Below, piece by piece: positions 17,381 through 25,706 of a DNA stretch of 64,000 bases; the first letter of the stretch is position 1; the number at the start of each line of letters is the position of its first letter. The DNA is from Streptomyces sp. Ru62 (GTDB taxonomy: Bacteria > Actinomycetota > Actinomycetes > Streptomycetales > Streptomycetaceae), in assembly GCF_002920615.1 (NCBI RefSeq), contig NZ_PQSU01000040.1, forward strand, positions 1 through 64,000. Direction: 5' to 3'. A program made the position numbers and the translations under genes. The notes beneath the pieces are model-generated. The model was not told the origin of the DNA and made no database searches. It saw only the letters and a program-made list of their open reading frames with translations.

Positions 17381-17731
17381 ATGAACCTCGTGTATCTCAC
17401 CGTCACCTGTGCGACCGTCCTGGCCAACGCCGGCATCGCGGCGGCCGACCTCGCGAAGGCGCCGTTCGTCCTCGCCAACTCGGCCCAGGTCGGCGTGTCC
17501 CCCCGCCGGCTCCCCGCACTGGCGCTGCTCAAGGCCGCCGGAGCGGCCGGGCTGCTCCTCGGGCTGCTGGGCGTACGTCCCCTGGGCATCGCCGCCGGCG
17601 TCGGCCTCGTGCTGTTCTACGTCGGCGCGGTGGCCGCCCATGTACGGGCCCGGGTGTTGCGCACCCTCGTCTTCCCGGGCCTGTTCCTGATGCTGGCGGC
17701 CGGGGCCCTGGCCCTGGCGGCGGCCCGGTGA
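17381..17731 (+). CDS. DoxX-like membrane protein
   Basis: The 116-aa product has four hydrophobic segments (about residues 3-22, 45-63, 68-88 and 95-115), with KAPFVLANSAQVGVSP in the first loop and LKAAGAAGLLLGLLG in the second helix, as in DoxX-like proteins. The family is membrane-bound. Roles in quinone or thiol redox have been proposed but are not settled. The ATG at 17381 is chosen because it begins the hydrophobic region. It is divergent from the LysR gene, its likely regulator. Confidence 0.8.
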   Translation: MNLVYLTVTCATVLANAGIAAADLAKAPFVLANSAQVGVSPRRLPALALLKAAGAAGLLLGLLGVRPLGIAAGVGLVLFYVGAVAAHVRARVLRTLVFPGLFLMLAAGALALAAAR

Positions 17732-17771
17732 ACGGGCGGCCCGGCGCAGCGGCAGAGCCCGGCTGAGTACG

Positions 17772-17809
17772 GCAGCGGATCCGGGCTCACAGCAGCGGAT
17801 CCGGGCTCA
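17772..17809. repeat. 20-bp tandem duplication
   Basis: GCAGCGGATCCGGGCTCA occurs at 17772-17789 and again at 17792-17809, with a third partial copy (GCAGCGGATACCGGG) from 17815. The last full copy supplies the stop codon of the decayed minus-strand gene that follows, so the duplication touches a pseudogene end. Confidence 0.7.
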
Positions 17810-18240
17810 GCGCAGCAGCGGATACCGGGTGACGAGGGACTGCGCCCGGTCCGCGCCGATGCCGAGGGCCTCCCAGCGCTGCTCGCCGTCCTCCTCGATC
17901 ATGCAGGCCGCCTCACGCCCGGCGCGTCGTCGGCCAGCGTGAACGGCTTCTCCTCCAGGGCGCCCAGCAACTGGGTCAGGTCCTCCGGCAGCGGCACCGT
18001 CCGCCGCTCGACCGTGCGGATCCCACGGGACGGGGACGCCCGGCCCGCGCCGGCCGCAGCTGCACGCGGCGCGCACCCCCGCCGCCCGCGGCCTGCTCAT
18101 CCTGCCGTCGTACGCCCACCACTCGCTGGTCCGGTACATCTCGGCACCGCCGCCGATGTCGAAGTACGCGGGCTTCGGTTCGCTGCCGTCCTCCAGGACG
18201 GCTCCCACGATGCCCTCGTGGGAAGGAGGCTGTTCACGGC
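17807..18240 (-). pseudogene. Frameshifted remnant of a common Streptomyces protein of unknown function
   Basis: Three pieces of one protein lie in order on the minus strand but in different frames. The first, about 18232-18060, reads PPSHEGIVGAVLEDGSE, then YFDIGGGAEMYRTSEWWAYD, GRMSRPRAAGVRAACSCG. The second, about 18012-17925, shifted by one base, reads RRTVPLPEDLTQLLGALEE. The third is back in the first frame and reads GREAACMIEEDGEQRWEALG, ending VTRYPLLR at 17807. From memory these belong to one widespread Streptomyces family. About 20 residues appear deleted between pieces two and three, and no good start codon remains. Confidence 0.75.
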
Positions 18241-18463
18241 GGGGAGCGGCTGCCCGAGCGGCCGCGCCACGGTCGCCATCGGTTGCGCGGGCTGCTCGGC
18301 CGGCCCGGGCACGGCCGCCCGGGGTGATCGGACGAACGGGGCGTGAGGGATATAAGGCTCGTGCAGGAAAGGGTGGGCGTCCTGCCCTCTGTCCGGTTTG
18401 CGCTCCCGCCCGTACACTGCCGATCCACAGACATGCGGGCGCAGTTGACCGGGGGGAGCCATC

Positions 18464-20059
18464 ATGTCCGGAGGTCCGTACGGTCCGGGTCAGGGTTTCG
18501 GCGGGCCGCCGGCGCCGCCCATGCCGCCGGGTCAGCCACCCGGACCGGTGGGCCCGCCGCCCGCGCCGCCGGACGTCTGGCGGGCCGGCGCGGTCGCCGT
18601 GCTCAACCTGAGCGGGCTCGGCCTCGGTTACGCGCTGCTGCGTCGCTGGGTGGCGACGGCCGCCTGCTGGGTCGCGACCGGCCTGCTCCTGCTCGTCGCG
18701 CTCCCCGCCGACGCCGACGGCGTCCCCGGAGCCGTGCTCGCCGGCTACGCCGCACTGCTGCTGGTGGCGGCCGTCCACGGCGGGATCGCCGGACTGCGCA
18801 CCCGGCTCGCCGGGCCGGCCGGCGCGCCGCTGGCGCTGCTGCTGGGCGTGGTGCTGCTCGCCGTACCGGCCGGCGGCGCCCTCTGGTACGAGGACGCCCA
18901 CGACGAGGCCGTGGAGCGGGCGCTCCTCGGCCGCCTGGAGCGCGCCGACGACCTGGTGGCCGAGAGCGGCCGCCAGTCCTTCGGCGCCGCCCGGCCCGGC
19001 TACGGGACCGCTCTGGGGGTCTACCGGGACATCGCCGTGCACCACGGCGGTTCCCGCGCGGCCCGGCAGGTCCCCGACCGTCTGCGGACCTACTACACGA
19101 CGGTCGGCGCGGCCTACGGGCACCGGGAGTACTGCGACGCCATAGAGCCGCTGAAGTACCTCCGCACCGTCCCGGACACGATGCCGCGGGAACAGCTCGG
19201 CGCGCTGGCGCGGTGGCCCGACGACCGGCTCGCGACCGCCCTGTACGAGTGCGGTGCGCGGCACCTGGCGAGCGGCGACACGGACTGGGTGAACCGCTTC
19301 GGCGACCTGCTCGACACCTTCCCGCGCTCCGGGGCGGCGGCCAAGGTGGTGCCCGCCGTCGACGCGGCGGTGGCGAGGACGGAGAAGGCCGTCGGCGGGG
19401 ACGAACCCTGCACGGCCGTCGAGACGCTGCGCGACCTCGGCACCCGGATCACCGACCTGTCCAGGTCGGCCGGTGACACGGACGGCCGGCTGGCGAAGGC
19501 CGCCGGCCGGGCCGGCCGCAGCGGCGACGCCGGCCAGTACGCCTGCGGTGTCGACCAGTACCGGGACGGCGACTTCGACGCGGCGCAGAAGACCATGGAG
19601 CAGTTCGCCGCCGGCCACCAGCACGACAGGAACCGCGCGCGCGCCCAGAAGATCGCCATAGCCGCCGAGGTCGCCCAGACCCTCCCGGCGGCCGGCAAGA
19701 AGCTGCCGACCCTGGCCTCCGGCGGCAGCATCTCCGTCACGGTCAAGAACGACAGCCCGGACGACATCACCGTCCTCTACACCGGCCCGGTCACCGGCAG
19801 CTTCACCCTCAAGGGCTGCGGCGGCTGCAAGGCGTACACGTTCGCCGACACGGCGTTCTCCACCTTCAAGCCCTGCAACGACAGCGGCAGGAACTACCCG
19901 CAGCGCACCATCAGCCTGCCCGTCGGCACCACGTACTTCGTGCACAAACCGAACGGCGACAGCACCGCGACCCCGGCCTCGGACACCGCCAGGCTCCGGT
20001 CCGGCTACATCTACACGGAGTGCGCCTACTCGACCCAGCGCCTCGGGTCGGGGTACTGA
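18464..20059 (+). CDS. Multi-pass membrane protein with large Pro/Gly-rich N-terminus and extracytoplasmic domain
   Basis: The 531-aa product is not a named family to me. Residues 1-38 are Gly/Pro-rich (GPPAPPMPPGQPPGPVGPPP). Four hydrophobic segments follow between about 42 and 140. The remaining 390 residues are hydrophilic, with helical TPR-like stretches (ARPGYGTALGVYRDIAVHHG; DFDAAQKTMEQFAAGHQHDR) and a C-terminal beta-like domain with paired Cys (LKGCGGCKAYTF, FKPCNDSG, YTECAYS) that could form disulphides outside the cell. The ATG at 18464 follows a GGGGGGAG Shine-Dalgarno. It is the only intact gene in a stretch with pseudogenes on both sides. Confidence 0.75.
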   Translation: MSGGPYGPGQGFGGPPAPPMPPGQPPGPVGPPPAPPDVWRAGAVAVLNLSGLGLGYALLRRWVATAACWVATGLLLLVALPADADGVPGAVLAGYAALLLVAAVHGGIAGLRTRLAGPAGAPLALLLGVVLLAVPAGGALWYEDAHDEAVERALLGRLERADDLVAESGRQSFGAARPGYGTALGVYRDIAVHHGGSRAARQVPDRLRTYYTTVGAAYGHREYCDAIEPLKYLRTVPDTMPREQLGALARWPDDRLATALYECGARHLASGDTDWVNRFGDLLDTFPRSGAAAKVVPAVDAAVARTEKAVGGDEPCTAVETLRDLGTRITDLSRSAGDTDGRLAKAAGRAGRSGDAGQYACGVDQYRDGDFDAAQKTMEQFAAGHQHDRNRARAQKIAIAAEVAQTLPAAGKKLPTLASGGSISVTVKNDSPDDITVLYTGPVTGSFTLKGCGGCKAYTFADTAFSTFKPCNDSGRNYPQRTISLPVGTTYFVHKPNGDSTATPASDTARLRSGYIYTECAYSTQRLGSGY

Positions 20060-20145
20060 CCGGAGGCCGGGGCACGCGCCGCGCGAACGCGGGGGGGCCA
20101 CCGGGTACTCGCGCGACAGCACAACGCGACACCCGGAGGCGGACC

Positions 20146-20569
20146 GTGAGCAACGACGACGACCGCATGGGCGATCCCTGGGGTCCCCGGACCCCGTACG
20201 ACCGAGGGACACCCTGGCCGGTCCGCACCGACCTGCCCCTCGCGCCCGGCCTCACCGAGGCCGACGTGGAGCGCTGGGTGCCGTCCGCCTCGCTGCTGCG
20301 CACGCCGGCGACCTGGTCGAGGTCGGCACCCCGCGCGGCGCCGTACGGGCCCGGCCGCGGATCACCCCGATGCGGGACGGCGTGGTGTTCCTGTCCTTCC
20401 ACTACGGCTACTGGGACTCACCCCCGGCGGACACCGCCCCGCCGGCGACGGCCCCGGACGCGCCGCCATCGAGGCGTTCAAGACCTGCGCGGCCCGCGTC
20501 ACGCTCGTGGAACGCGGCGCGCCGACCGCGCACGACCGCACCGGCACCGCCCGGGGGAGCGCCCGATGA
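20146..20569 (+). pseudogene. Remnant of a molybdopterin oxidoreductase (formate dehydrogenase/nitrate reductase-like)
   Basis: A GTG with GGAGGC opens a frame reading SNDDDRMGDPWGPRTPYDRG and EADVERWVPSASLL, which resembles the N-terminus of a molybdopterin oxidoreductase. The frame then jumps straight to its C-terminal dinucleotide-binding end: GDLVEVGTPRGAVRARPRIT, then GVVFLSFHYGYWDSP, and in a third frame FKTCAARVTLVERG ending at the TGA at 20567-20569. Several hundred residues, including the Mo-cofactor core, are missing, and at least two frameshifts remain. Assignment rests on my recognition of the terminal motifs. Confidence 0.75.
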
Positions 20570-20966
20570 ACGCCCTCACCCTCATCCTGCGCACCCAGCA
20601 CACGAGATCCACCATGTGGCCACCGATCTGGCCTGCTGGTCGCACGAGTACGGCGCCCGCCTGGCCGACACCGGCCACCACTACGGACTCGACCTGTCCG
20701 GCCCGCCCGACGACCCGGCGCCGGGCGCCCTCGCCACCCTGCGCGCCAAGGCGGCGGAGGCGATGGGCCGCCGTCCGGAACCGGGCCTGCTGCTCCTGCA
20801 CCACCTGCTCGACCTGCACCTGGCGGCCACCCGCAACTCCGTCCACTGGGAGATGCTCGCCCAGGCGGCCAACACCATGATCAAGCAGCTGTCGCCGCAG
20901 GTACTGACCAGTGTCCGAGCGCCGGGGCGGGGCCGTGTCCGGGCGCGGGGCACGCGTCGTGCCTAG
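20566..20966 (+). pseudogene. Remnant of the oxidoreductase-associated partner gene
   Basis: An ATG overlapping the previous stop (ATGA) gives MNALTLILRTQHT. The reading then continues in another frame as HHVATDLACWSHEYGARLAD, MGRRPEPGLLLLHHLLDLHL and WEMLAQAANTMIKQLSPQVL. This pattern (DLAxWSxxHxxxL, long middle, NTMIKxLSPQ end) matches, from memory, a protein encoded next to such oxidoreductases in Streptomyces. The join between the first and second part and the join before NTMIK both look like internal deletions. The frame runs on to 20966, overlapping the manA stop. Confidence 0.6.
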
Positions 20967-22036
20967 AGGCCCTCGCCGAGGGCGGCGATGACGGACGGCC
21001 CGTGGCCGGCGGCCGTCAGCGGGGCCCGGATGTCGTCATCGAGGTCCGGGACGTAGCCGAACAGGACATCGGCCGGCCCGGTCACCCGCACCTCCCCGAG
21101 CGCGGCCGGCAGCAGCAGGGTCCGCGCCCGGCCGAGCCGTCCGGCCCAGCCGCCGCAGGTTACGGTCACCGGGGCGCCGGCGTTGCTGAGGATCTGCGCG
21201 GTCGTGAACGTACGGGCGACGCGGGCGGTGCCGCCGGCCGTCCAGCGTTCCAGCGCGAAGTACGGCCCGGCGCACAGCACCGTGCGCACCACCGAGTCGT
21301 CGACCGGCACGCTCAGCCCCGGCTGGAACTCCGGCCGGGGCTCCGGACGCCACTCGTCCAGCAGCCGCTCGATGTTCTTCTCCCGCTCGCGCTCGGCCAG
21401 CGGTGCGCCGTCCTCCATCCGCCAGGGCATGGCGTGCTGCTGGATGTCGGAGGTCTGCTCGATCTCGTACACCAGGGTGCCCGGCCCGAAACTGTGCAGG
21501 GTCCCGCCCGGTACGTACACGGTCTGCCCGGCGCGCACCGGCAGGCGCCGCATCACCGCGTCGAAGTCCTGCGCGAGCAGCGCGCGGCGCAGCCGCTCCC
21601 GGTCCACCCCGGGCCGCACGCCGACCAGCGCCGTCGCGCCGGGTACGGCGTCCAGCACGTGCCACGCCTCGGTCTTGCCGTTCGGCTCACCCTCCAGACG
21701 GCGGGCGGTGGTGTCGTCGGCGTGCAGATGCACGGGCAGCGCGCGCGTGCCGTCGATGAACTTGGTGAGCAGGGGGAAGCGCGGTCCGTGGGGGCGGTCG
21801 CCCAGCAGGCCGGCGGGATCCTCGGCCATCAGCTGACGCAGCGACCGCCCCGCCAGCGGACCCTCGGTCACCGTGGCACCCTCCCCGTCGACGTCGCTGA
21901 CCTCCCAGGTCTCGGCGACCGGGCCGTCCGGCAGCCCCGTCCGGCCCAGCCGTTCACACAGGGCCCGGCCGCCGAAGACATGCTGTCTGACGGGCGTGGC
22001 GAGGCGCAGCGGGGACCAGCTCACCAGGTGCGCCAT
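20963..22036 (-). CDS. manA: Mannose-6-phosphate isomerase, class I
   Basis: The 357-aa product is a cupin-fold type I phosphomannose isomerase interconverting mannose-6-P and fructose-6-P. Visible features are VAETWEVSDVDGEGATV, the metal-ligand region LPVHLHADD (residues about 100-108), KTEAWHVLDA, and YVPGGTLHSFGPGTLVYEIE (about 175-194) with EQTSDIQQHAMPWR. It is shorter than E. coli ManA, as usual for the actinobacterial/Bacillus form. It follows the SRPBCC gene by one base, so the two are probably one transcript. Mannose-6-P feeds GDP-mannose and glycan synthesis. Confidence 0.85.
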   Translation of the reverse strand: MAHLVSWSPLRLATPVRQHVFGGRALCERLGRTGLPDGPVAETWEVSDVDGEGATVTEGPLAGRSLRQLMAEDPAGLLGDRPHGPRFPLLTKFIDGTRALPVHLHADDTTARRLEGEPNGKTEAWHVLDAVPGATALVGVRPGVDRERLRRALLAQDFDAVMRRLPVRAGQTVYVPGGTLHSFGPGTLVYEIEQTSDIQQHAMPWRMEDGAPLAEREREKNIERLLDEWRPEPRPEFQPGLSVPVDDSVVRTVLCAGPYFALERWTAGGTARVARTFTTAQILSNAGAPVTVTCGGWAGRLGRARTLLLPAALGEVRVTGPADVLFGYVPDLDDDIRAPLTAAGHGPSVIAALGEGL

Positions 22037-22037
22037 G

Positions 22038-22451
22038 TCAGCCGGCCGCGTTGTCGACCCGCATCCGCACCTGTTCCTCCAGCCGGCGCAGACTGCCGTC
22101 CAAGGCGTCGCGCACCGCCCGTTCGCCCGGGTCGTGGCCCTCGTCGAAGAAGGACAGGTGCACGGTCACCTCGCTGGCTCCGCTGCCGATGCCGGCCACC
22201 TGGAGCCAGCCGGCGTAGCCGCCCTGCTCGCGGGTGCCCCACTCCAGGCGCATCTGGTCCGGCTCGGACCGCAGCAGGGCGGGGGTGTCCTCGCCGGAGC
22301 GGTCCTCGTGGACGGTCACGGCGGGCGGCTCCTGGACGTCTACGTGCAGCTCGCCCGGGAGCCAGGCGTCGAGCTGGGCGGTGTTGGCCGCCTGGTCGAA
22401 GACCTGCTCGGGCTGTGCGGGCATCGTGCGGGAACGCTCGTACTCGGCCAT
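22038..22451 (-). CDS. SRPBCC (START-like) domain protein
   Basis: The 137-aa product begins MAEYERSRTMPAQPEQVFDQ, typical of polyketide cyclase/START-like folds (conserved N-terminal strand, then a helix with VFD). Beta strands alternate through HVDVQEPPAVTVHED, MRLEWGTREQGGYAGWLQVA and VTVHLSFFDEG, ending in a long helix (VRDALDGSLRRLEEQVRM). The start at 22451 is preferred over one 18 codons upstream, whose sequence is Gly/Arg low complexity. The ligand is unknown. It is transcriptionally linked to manA. Confidence 0.8.
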   Translation of the reverse strand: MAEYERSRTMPAQPEQVFDQAANTAQLDAWLPGELHVDVQEPPAVTVHEDRSGEDTPALLRSEPDQMRLEWGTREQGGYAGWLQVAGIGSGASEVTVHLSFFDEGHDPGERAVRDALDGSLRRLEEQVRMRVDNAAG

Positions 22452-22606
22452 CGTGGTCTCGCCCCTCCGGTCGGAAGTCGTACCCCGACCGCGTGCCCCT
22501 TCCACGGCGACCGAAAAGCCCCGGCGGCGCCTTGCTGCCCCGGCTGATCACGGGCCGACGGCCGCCGCGCGCCGGACCCGGGGCCATGACCCGTGCGGGG
22601 GACCGC

Positions 22607-23401
22607 TCACCCCACGGCCGCGCGTGCCGTGCGCTCCACCAGGGACACGCCGTCGCTCATGGAGGCGCTGCCGTCCGACAGCACCGCGACCAGGTACCGG
22701 TGACCGTTGACGGTGACCTGGCCGACGCTGTTGACGTCCCACAGGCCCGTGGTGTTCCGCTGCAGCCAGCCGTTCTTCAGGGTCTTCCGGGAGCCCTCGG
22801 CGCCGGCCGCCGGGACACCCCAGGTCTGCTCGGGCACGACCCGGCTCATCAGGGTGCGGATGTAGGCGCGGGAGTCCGCGTCGAGTCCGCCGGAGCCCGC
22901 GTGGACCGTTCCGCCGGTGCCGAAGACGGCCCGCAGCAGCCGTATCTGGTCGCGCGCGGTCGTCCGGGTCAGGCCCCACTTGGCGCCGGGCCCGCCCGTC
23001 GTGGAGGTCAGGCCCAGGCGCTTGTTGGCCGCCGCCAGCCCGGGGGCCCGTCCGATCTGCCGCCACAGGGCGTTGGCCGCCGCGTTGTCGCTGCGCCGGA
23101 TCATGGGCTCGGCGCGCTCCCGCTCCCGCGCGGTGAGCTCCCGTCCCGCGTCCTGTGCCTGGAGCAGCAGCGCCGCGAGGATGTCGACCTTGACGATGCT
23201 GGCGGTGTCGTACGCCCTGTCCTGGCCGTGGACCACGGGTGTGGGGTCGGTGCCGTCCAGGTCGAGCACGGCCGCCGTGGCCTGTGCCGAGGCGGCCGCG
23301 GCCGGGGTGGGGTGCAGGAGCCCGGTGGCGAGGAGGGCGGTCGCCGAGGCCACGAGGGCGCAGGCCTTGGCGCGTGCTGTGCGGGAGAGGCGGGACGACA
23401 T
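22607..23401 (-). CDS. Secreted class A beta-lactamase-like serine hydrolase
   Basis: The 264-aa product has a signal peptide (basic start, hydrophobic stretch about residues 13-30, AAAASA cleavage region about 34-39). Penicillin-recognising-enzyme motifs are present: SxxK as Ser68-Ile-Val-Lys71 (TASIVKVDIL), SDN at 104-106 (RRSDNAAAN), and a KTG-like KNG in TLKNGWLQRN. The usual Glu166 omega-loop motif is not obvious, so it may be a DD-peptidase-like or esterase-like enzyme rather than a working beta-lactamase. It acts outside the cell. It is divergent from the permease pair with a 194-bp gap. Confidence 0.85.
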   Translation of the reverse strand: MSSRLSRTARAKACALVASATALLATGLLHPTPAAAASAQATAAVLDLDGTDPTPVVHGQDRAYDTASIVKVDILAALLLQAQDAGRELTARERERAEPMIRRSDNAAANALWRQIGRAPGLAAANKRLGLTSTTGGPGAKWGLTRTTARDQIRLLRAVFGTGGTVHAGSGGLDADSRAYIRTLMSRVVPEQTWGVPAAGAEGSRKTLKNGWLQRNTTGLWDVNSVGQVTVNGHRYLVAVLSDGSASMSDGVSLVERTARAAVG

Positions 23402-23595
23402 GGGTCACGAACGTAGACAACAGCGGCGCCCCGCGACGTGGCGCCCGTCACCTCAGGCCCCGTTCGGGCCGTTTTGTGAGAAGAGCCACCGATGGGGCGC
23501 ATTGTTCCGGCCGGTCGCCCGGGCGGCGGCGTGTACGCGCAGCCGGGCCGTACTCCTCGCTTATCGTCGGCCAGACGCCGACATCCGGAGTGAAA

Positions 23596-24708
23596 ATGGA
23601 CAAAGCGGATGAGCTGGTTGGTGTGACGGAGGGCGTGGCGGCCGTGCCCCACCCCGATCCGCCCGCGCGCCGCGTCCGGCCGTGGCCACCGGGCGCGGGC
23701 CCGAGGCCCGGGGCGACGGGCGCCGGCCCGAGATCCTGGCAGGCGGGCGCCGTCCTCCGGCCGTGGGCCCCCGGTATCGCCGCCCTCGCCCTCGTGGCCG
23801 CGTTCCTCCTGGCCGGCAGGCCCTGGCTGAACCATCCCGCCGTCCAGGCCTGGCGCACCGTCTGCCTGGCCATCACCGTCCAGGCGCTTCCCTTCCTGCT
23901 CCTCGGCACCGCCCTGTCCGGCGCCATCAACGCCTTCGTGCCGGCCGACCTGTTCACCCGGGTACTGCCGAAACGGCCGGCCCTCGCCGTACCGGTCGCC
24001 GGCGCGGCCGGCGCGGTCCTGCCGGGCTGCGAGTGCGCCTCCGTGCCCGTCGCGAGCAGCCTGATCCGCCGGGGCGTGACCCCCGCCGCCGCCTTCGCCT
24101 TCCTGCTCTCCGCGCCCGCGATCAACCCCGTCGTCCTCACGGCCACCGCCGTCGCCTTCCCGGGCAACCCCGCGATGGTCGCCGCCCGGCTGCTCGCCTC
24201 CCTCGCCACAGCGGCTGTCATGGGCTGGCTGTGGCTGTGGCTCGGCAAGGAGAAGTGGCTGCGCCCGCTCCTGCGCCACCGGCACACCGGCCACCGGCAC
24301 GGCCACAGCCGCTGGACCGAGTTCCGGCTCGGCTTCCAGCACGACTTCCTGAACGCCGGCGGCTTCCTCGTCCTCGGGGCCATGGCCGCCGCCACCTTCA
24401 ACGTCACCGTGCCGGGCTCCGTCCTCGACGCCTTCTCCGGCTCGCCCTGGCTCTCGGTGCTCGTCCTGGCCGCCCTCGCCGTGCTGCTGGCCGTGTGTTC
24501 GGAGGCCGACGCCTTCGTCGCGGCCTCGCTCACCGGCTTCTCGCCGACCGCCCGGCTCGCGTTCCTGGTGGTCGGTCCGATGGTCGACCTGAAGTTGATC
24601 GCCCTTCAGGCGGGCACCTTCGGCCGCGCCTTCGCCTGGCGGTTCTCCACGGCGACCACCGTCGTGGCCGTCACCGCGAGCGCCCTGATCGGAGGCGCGC
24701 TGCTGTGA
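23596..24708 (+). CDS. Permease of the YcgQ/DUF318 (ArsP_1-like) family
   Basis: The 370-aa product has a Pro/Arg-rich cytoplasmic head (residues 1-55) and eight or so membrane segments. The family signature is clear: VLPGCECASVPVASSLIRRG and FLLSAPAINPVVLTATAVAF. A second block, CSEADAFVAASLTGFSPTA, mirrors it. A His-rich cytoplasmic loop (LRHRHTGHRHGHSRW, about residues 233-247) could bind metal. In Bacillus the ycgQ-ycgR pair is controlled by zinc. The substrate is not established. GGAG is 5 bp before the ATG. Overlaps the next gene by 4 bp. Confidence 0.85.
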   Translation: MDKADELVGVTEGVAAVPHPDPPARRVRPWPPGAGPRPGATGAGPRSWQAGAVLRPWAPGIAALALVAAFLLAGRPWLNHPAVQAWRTVCLAITVQALPFLLLGTALSGAINAFVPADLFTRVLPKRPALAVPVAGAAGAVLPGCECASVPVASSLIRRGVTPAAAFAFLLSAPAINPVVLTATAVAFPGNPAMVAARLLASLATAAVMGWLWLWLGKEKWLRPLLRHRHTGHRHGHSRWTEFRLGFQHDFLNAGGFLVLGAMAAATFNVTVPGSVLDAFSGSPWLSVLVLAALAVLLAVCSEADAFVAASLTGFSPTARLAFLVVGPMVDLKLIALQAGTFGRAFAWRFSTATTVVAVTASALIGGALL

Positions 24709-25433
24709 AACGCCTCCTCCAGGCCCTGCTCCTGGCGCTGACCGGCACCGGCCTGCTGCACACGGCCCTCCTCACCGACACCTACCTGCGCTACGTCAAG
24801 GCCGGACTGCGCCCGGCCCTGATCGTGTGCGGCGCCGTCCTGCTGCTGCTCGGCCTGGCCGCAGCGGTCACCCGGGACCGGCGGCACACGGCCGGCGACA
24901 CCGGGCACGGCCACGACCACACCGGCACCCCGCGCGTCGCCTGGCTGCTGTTCCTCCCCGCGCTCAGCCTGCTCTTCCACCCCCCGCCCGCGCTCGGCGC
25001 GTACACCGCGGCCCGTGCCGACACCAAGCCCGTCGCCGTGCAGAAGGGGTTCGGGCCGCTGCCCGCGACCTCGCCGCTGCCGCTGACCCTCACCGACTTC
25101 ACCAAGCGGGTCCAGCAGGACCGCGGCCGGGCCATCGAGCACCGCACCGTCCGGCTGACCGGCTTCGTCACCCCGGCCGGCGAGGGCCGCGGCTGGTATC
25201 TGACCCGGATCGTCTTCTCCTGCTGCGCGGCGGACTCACAGACGGTGAAAGTGCGCGTGTACGGCGGCGAGGCACCGCCCGCCGACACCTGGCTGGAGGT
25301 GACCGGCACCTGGCACCCACGCGGCACCCTCGGCACCGGGACGGCCGAGGCGGCGCTCGACGCCAGGGACGTCCGGCCCGTCGCCCAGCCGGTGAACGCC
25401 TACACCGACGACCTGCCGCTCACGCCGTCGTAG
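24705..25433 (+). CDS. TIGR03943 (YcgR/DUF1980) putative permease partner
   Basis: The 242-aa product starts at a GTG overlapping the permease stop. It has two N-terminal membrane helices (about residues 3-22 and 37-55), a His-rich stretch (TAGDTGHGHDHTG), a third helix (VAWLLFLPALSLLF), then an extracytoplasmic OB-like domain with the signature RIVFSCCAADSQTVKVRVYG and WLEVTGTWH. This is the constant partner of the DUF318 permease, forming a two-subunit membrane system. The His tracts in both subunits fit a metal-linked role, but direct evidence is lacking. Confidence 0.88.
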   Translation: MKRLLQALLLALTGTGLLHTALLTDTYLRYVKAGLRPALIVCGAVLLLLGLAAAVTRDRRHTAGDTGHGHDHTGTPRVAWLLFLPALSLLFHPPPALGAYTAARADTKPVAVQKGFGPLPATSPLPLTLTDFTKRVQQDRGRAIEHRTVRLTGFVTPAGEGRGWYLTRIVFSCCAADSQTVKVRVYGGEAPPADTWLEVTGTWHPRGTLGTGTAEAALDARDVRPVAQPVNAYTDDLPLTPS

Positions 25434-25706
25434 GAGCGCGCGCTCAGGGGCGCCGCTTCCCGGACCGCGCTCATGGCCGGGTCGCGGGGCCGCCCGGGCC
25501 GGGTTCCCGAGGCCGCCCCGGGCCGGCCAGGAGTCCCGGGGTGGCCGGGGCGCGCCCGATCCGGAAGAGAGGCCCGGCCCCTGGCGGACGAGCGGCCGGG
25601 AGAGGTGCAGGATGGTGTCATGACCCTCGCCCGGGCGACTCGGTCCGGGAGACCGCGGGGGCCGCTGCGGGTTCCGGCCGCCGGTGGGCGGGAGGAGGCG
25701 GTGACG

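Noticed and set aside
22607-23401. Calling the serine hydrolase an antibiotic-resistance beta-lactamase
   Set aside because: SxxK and SDN are present, but I cannot find the Glu166 omega-loop motif and the third motif is KNG, so beta-lactam hydrolysis is not supported.
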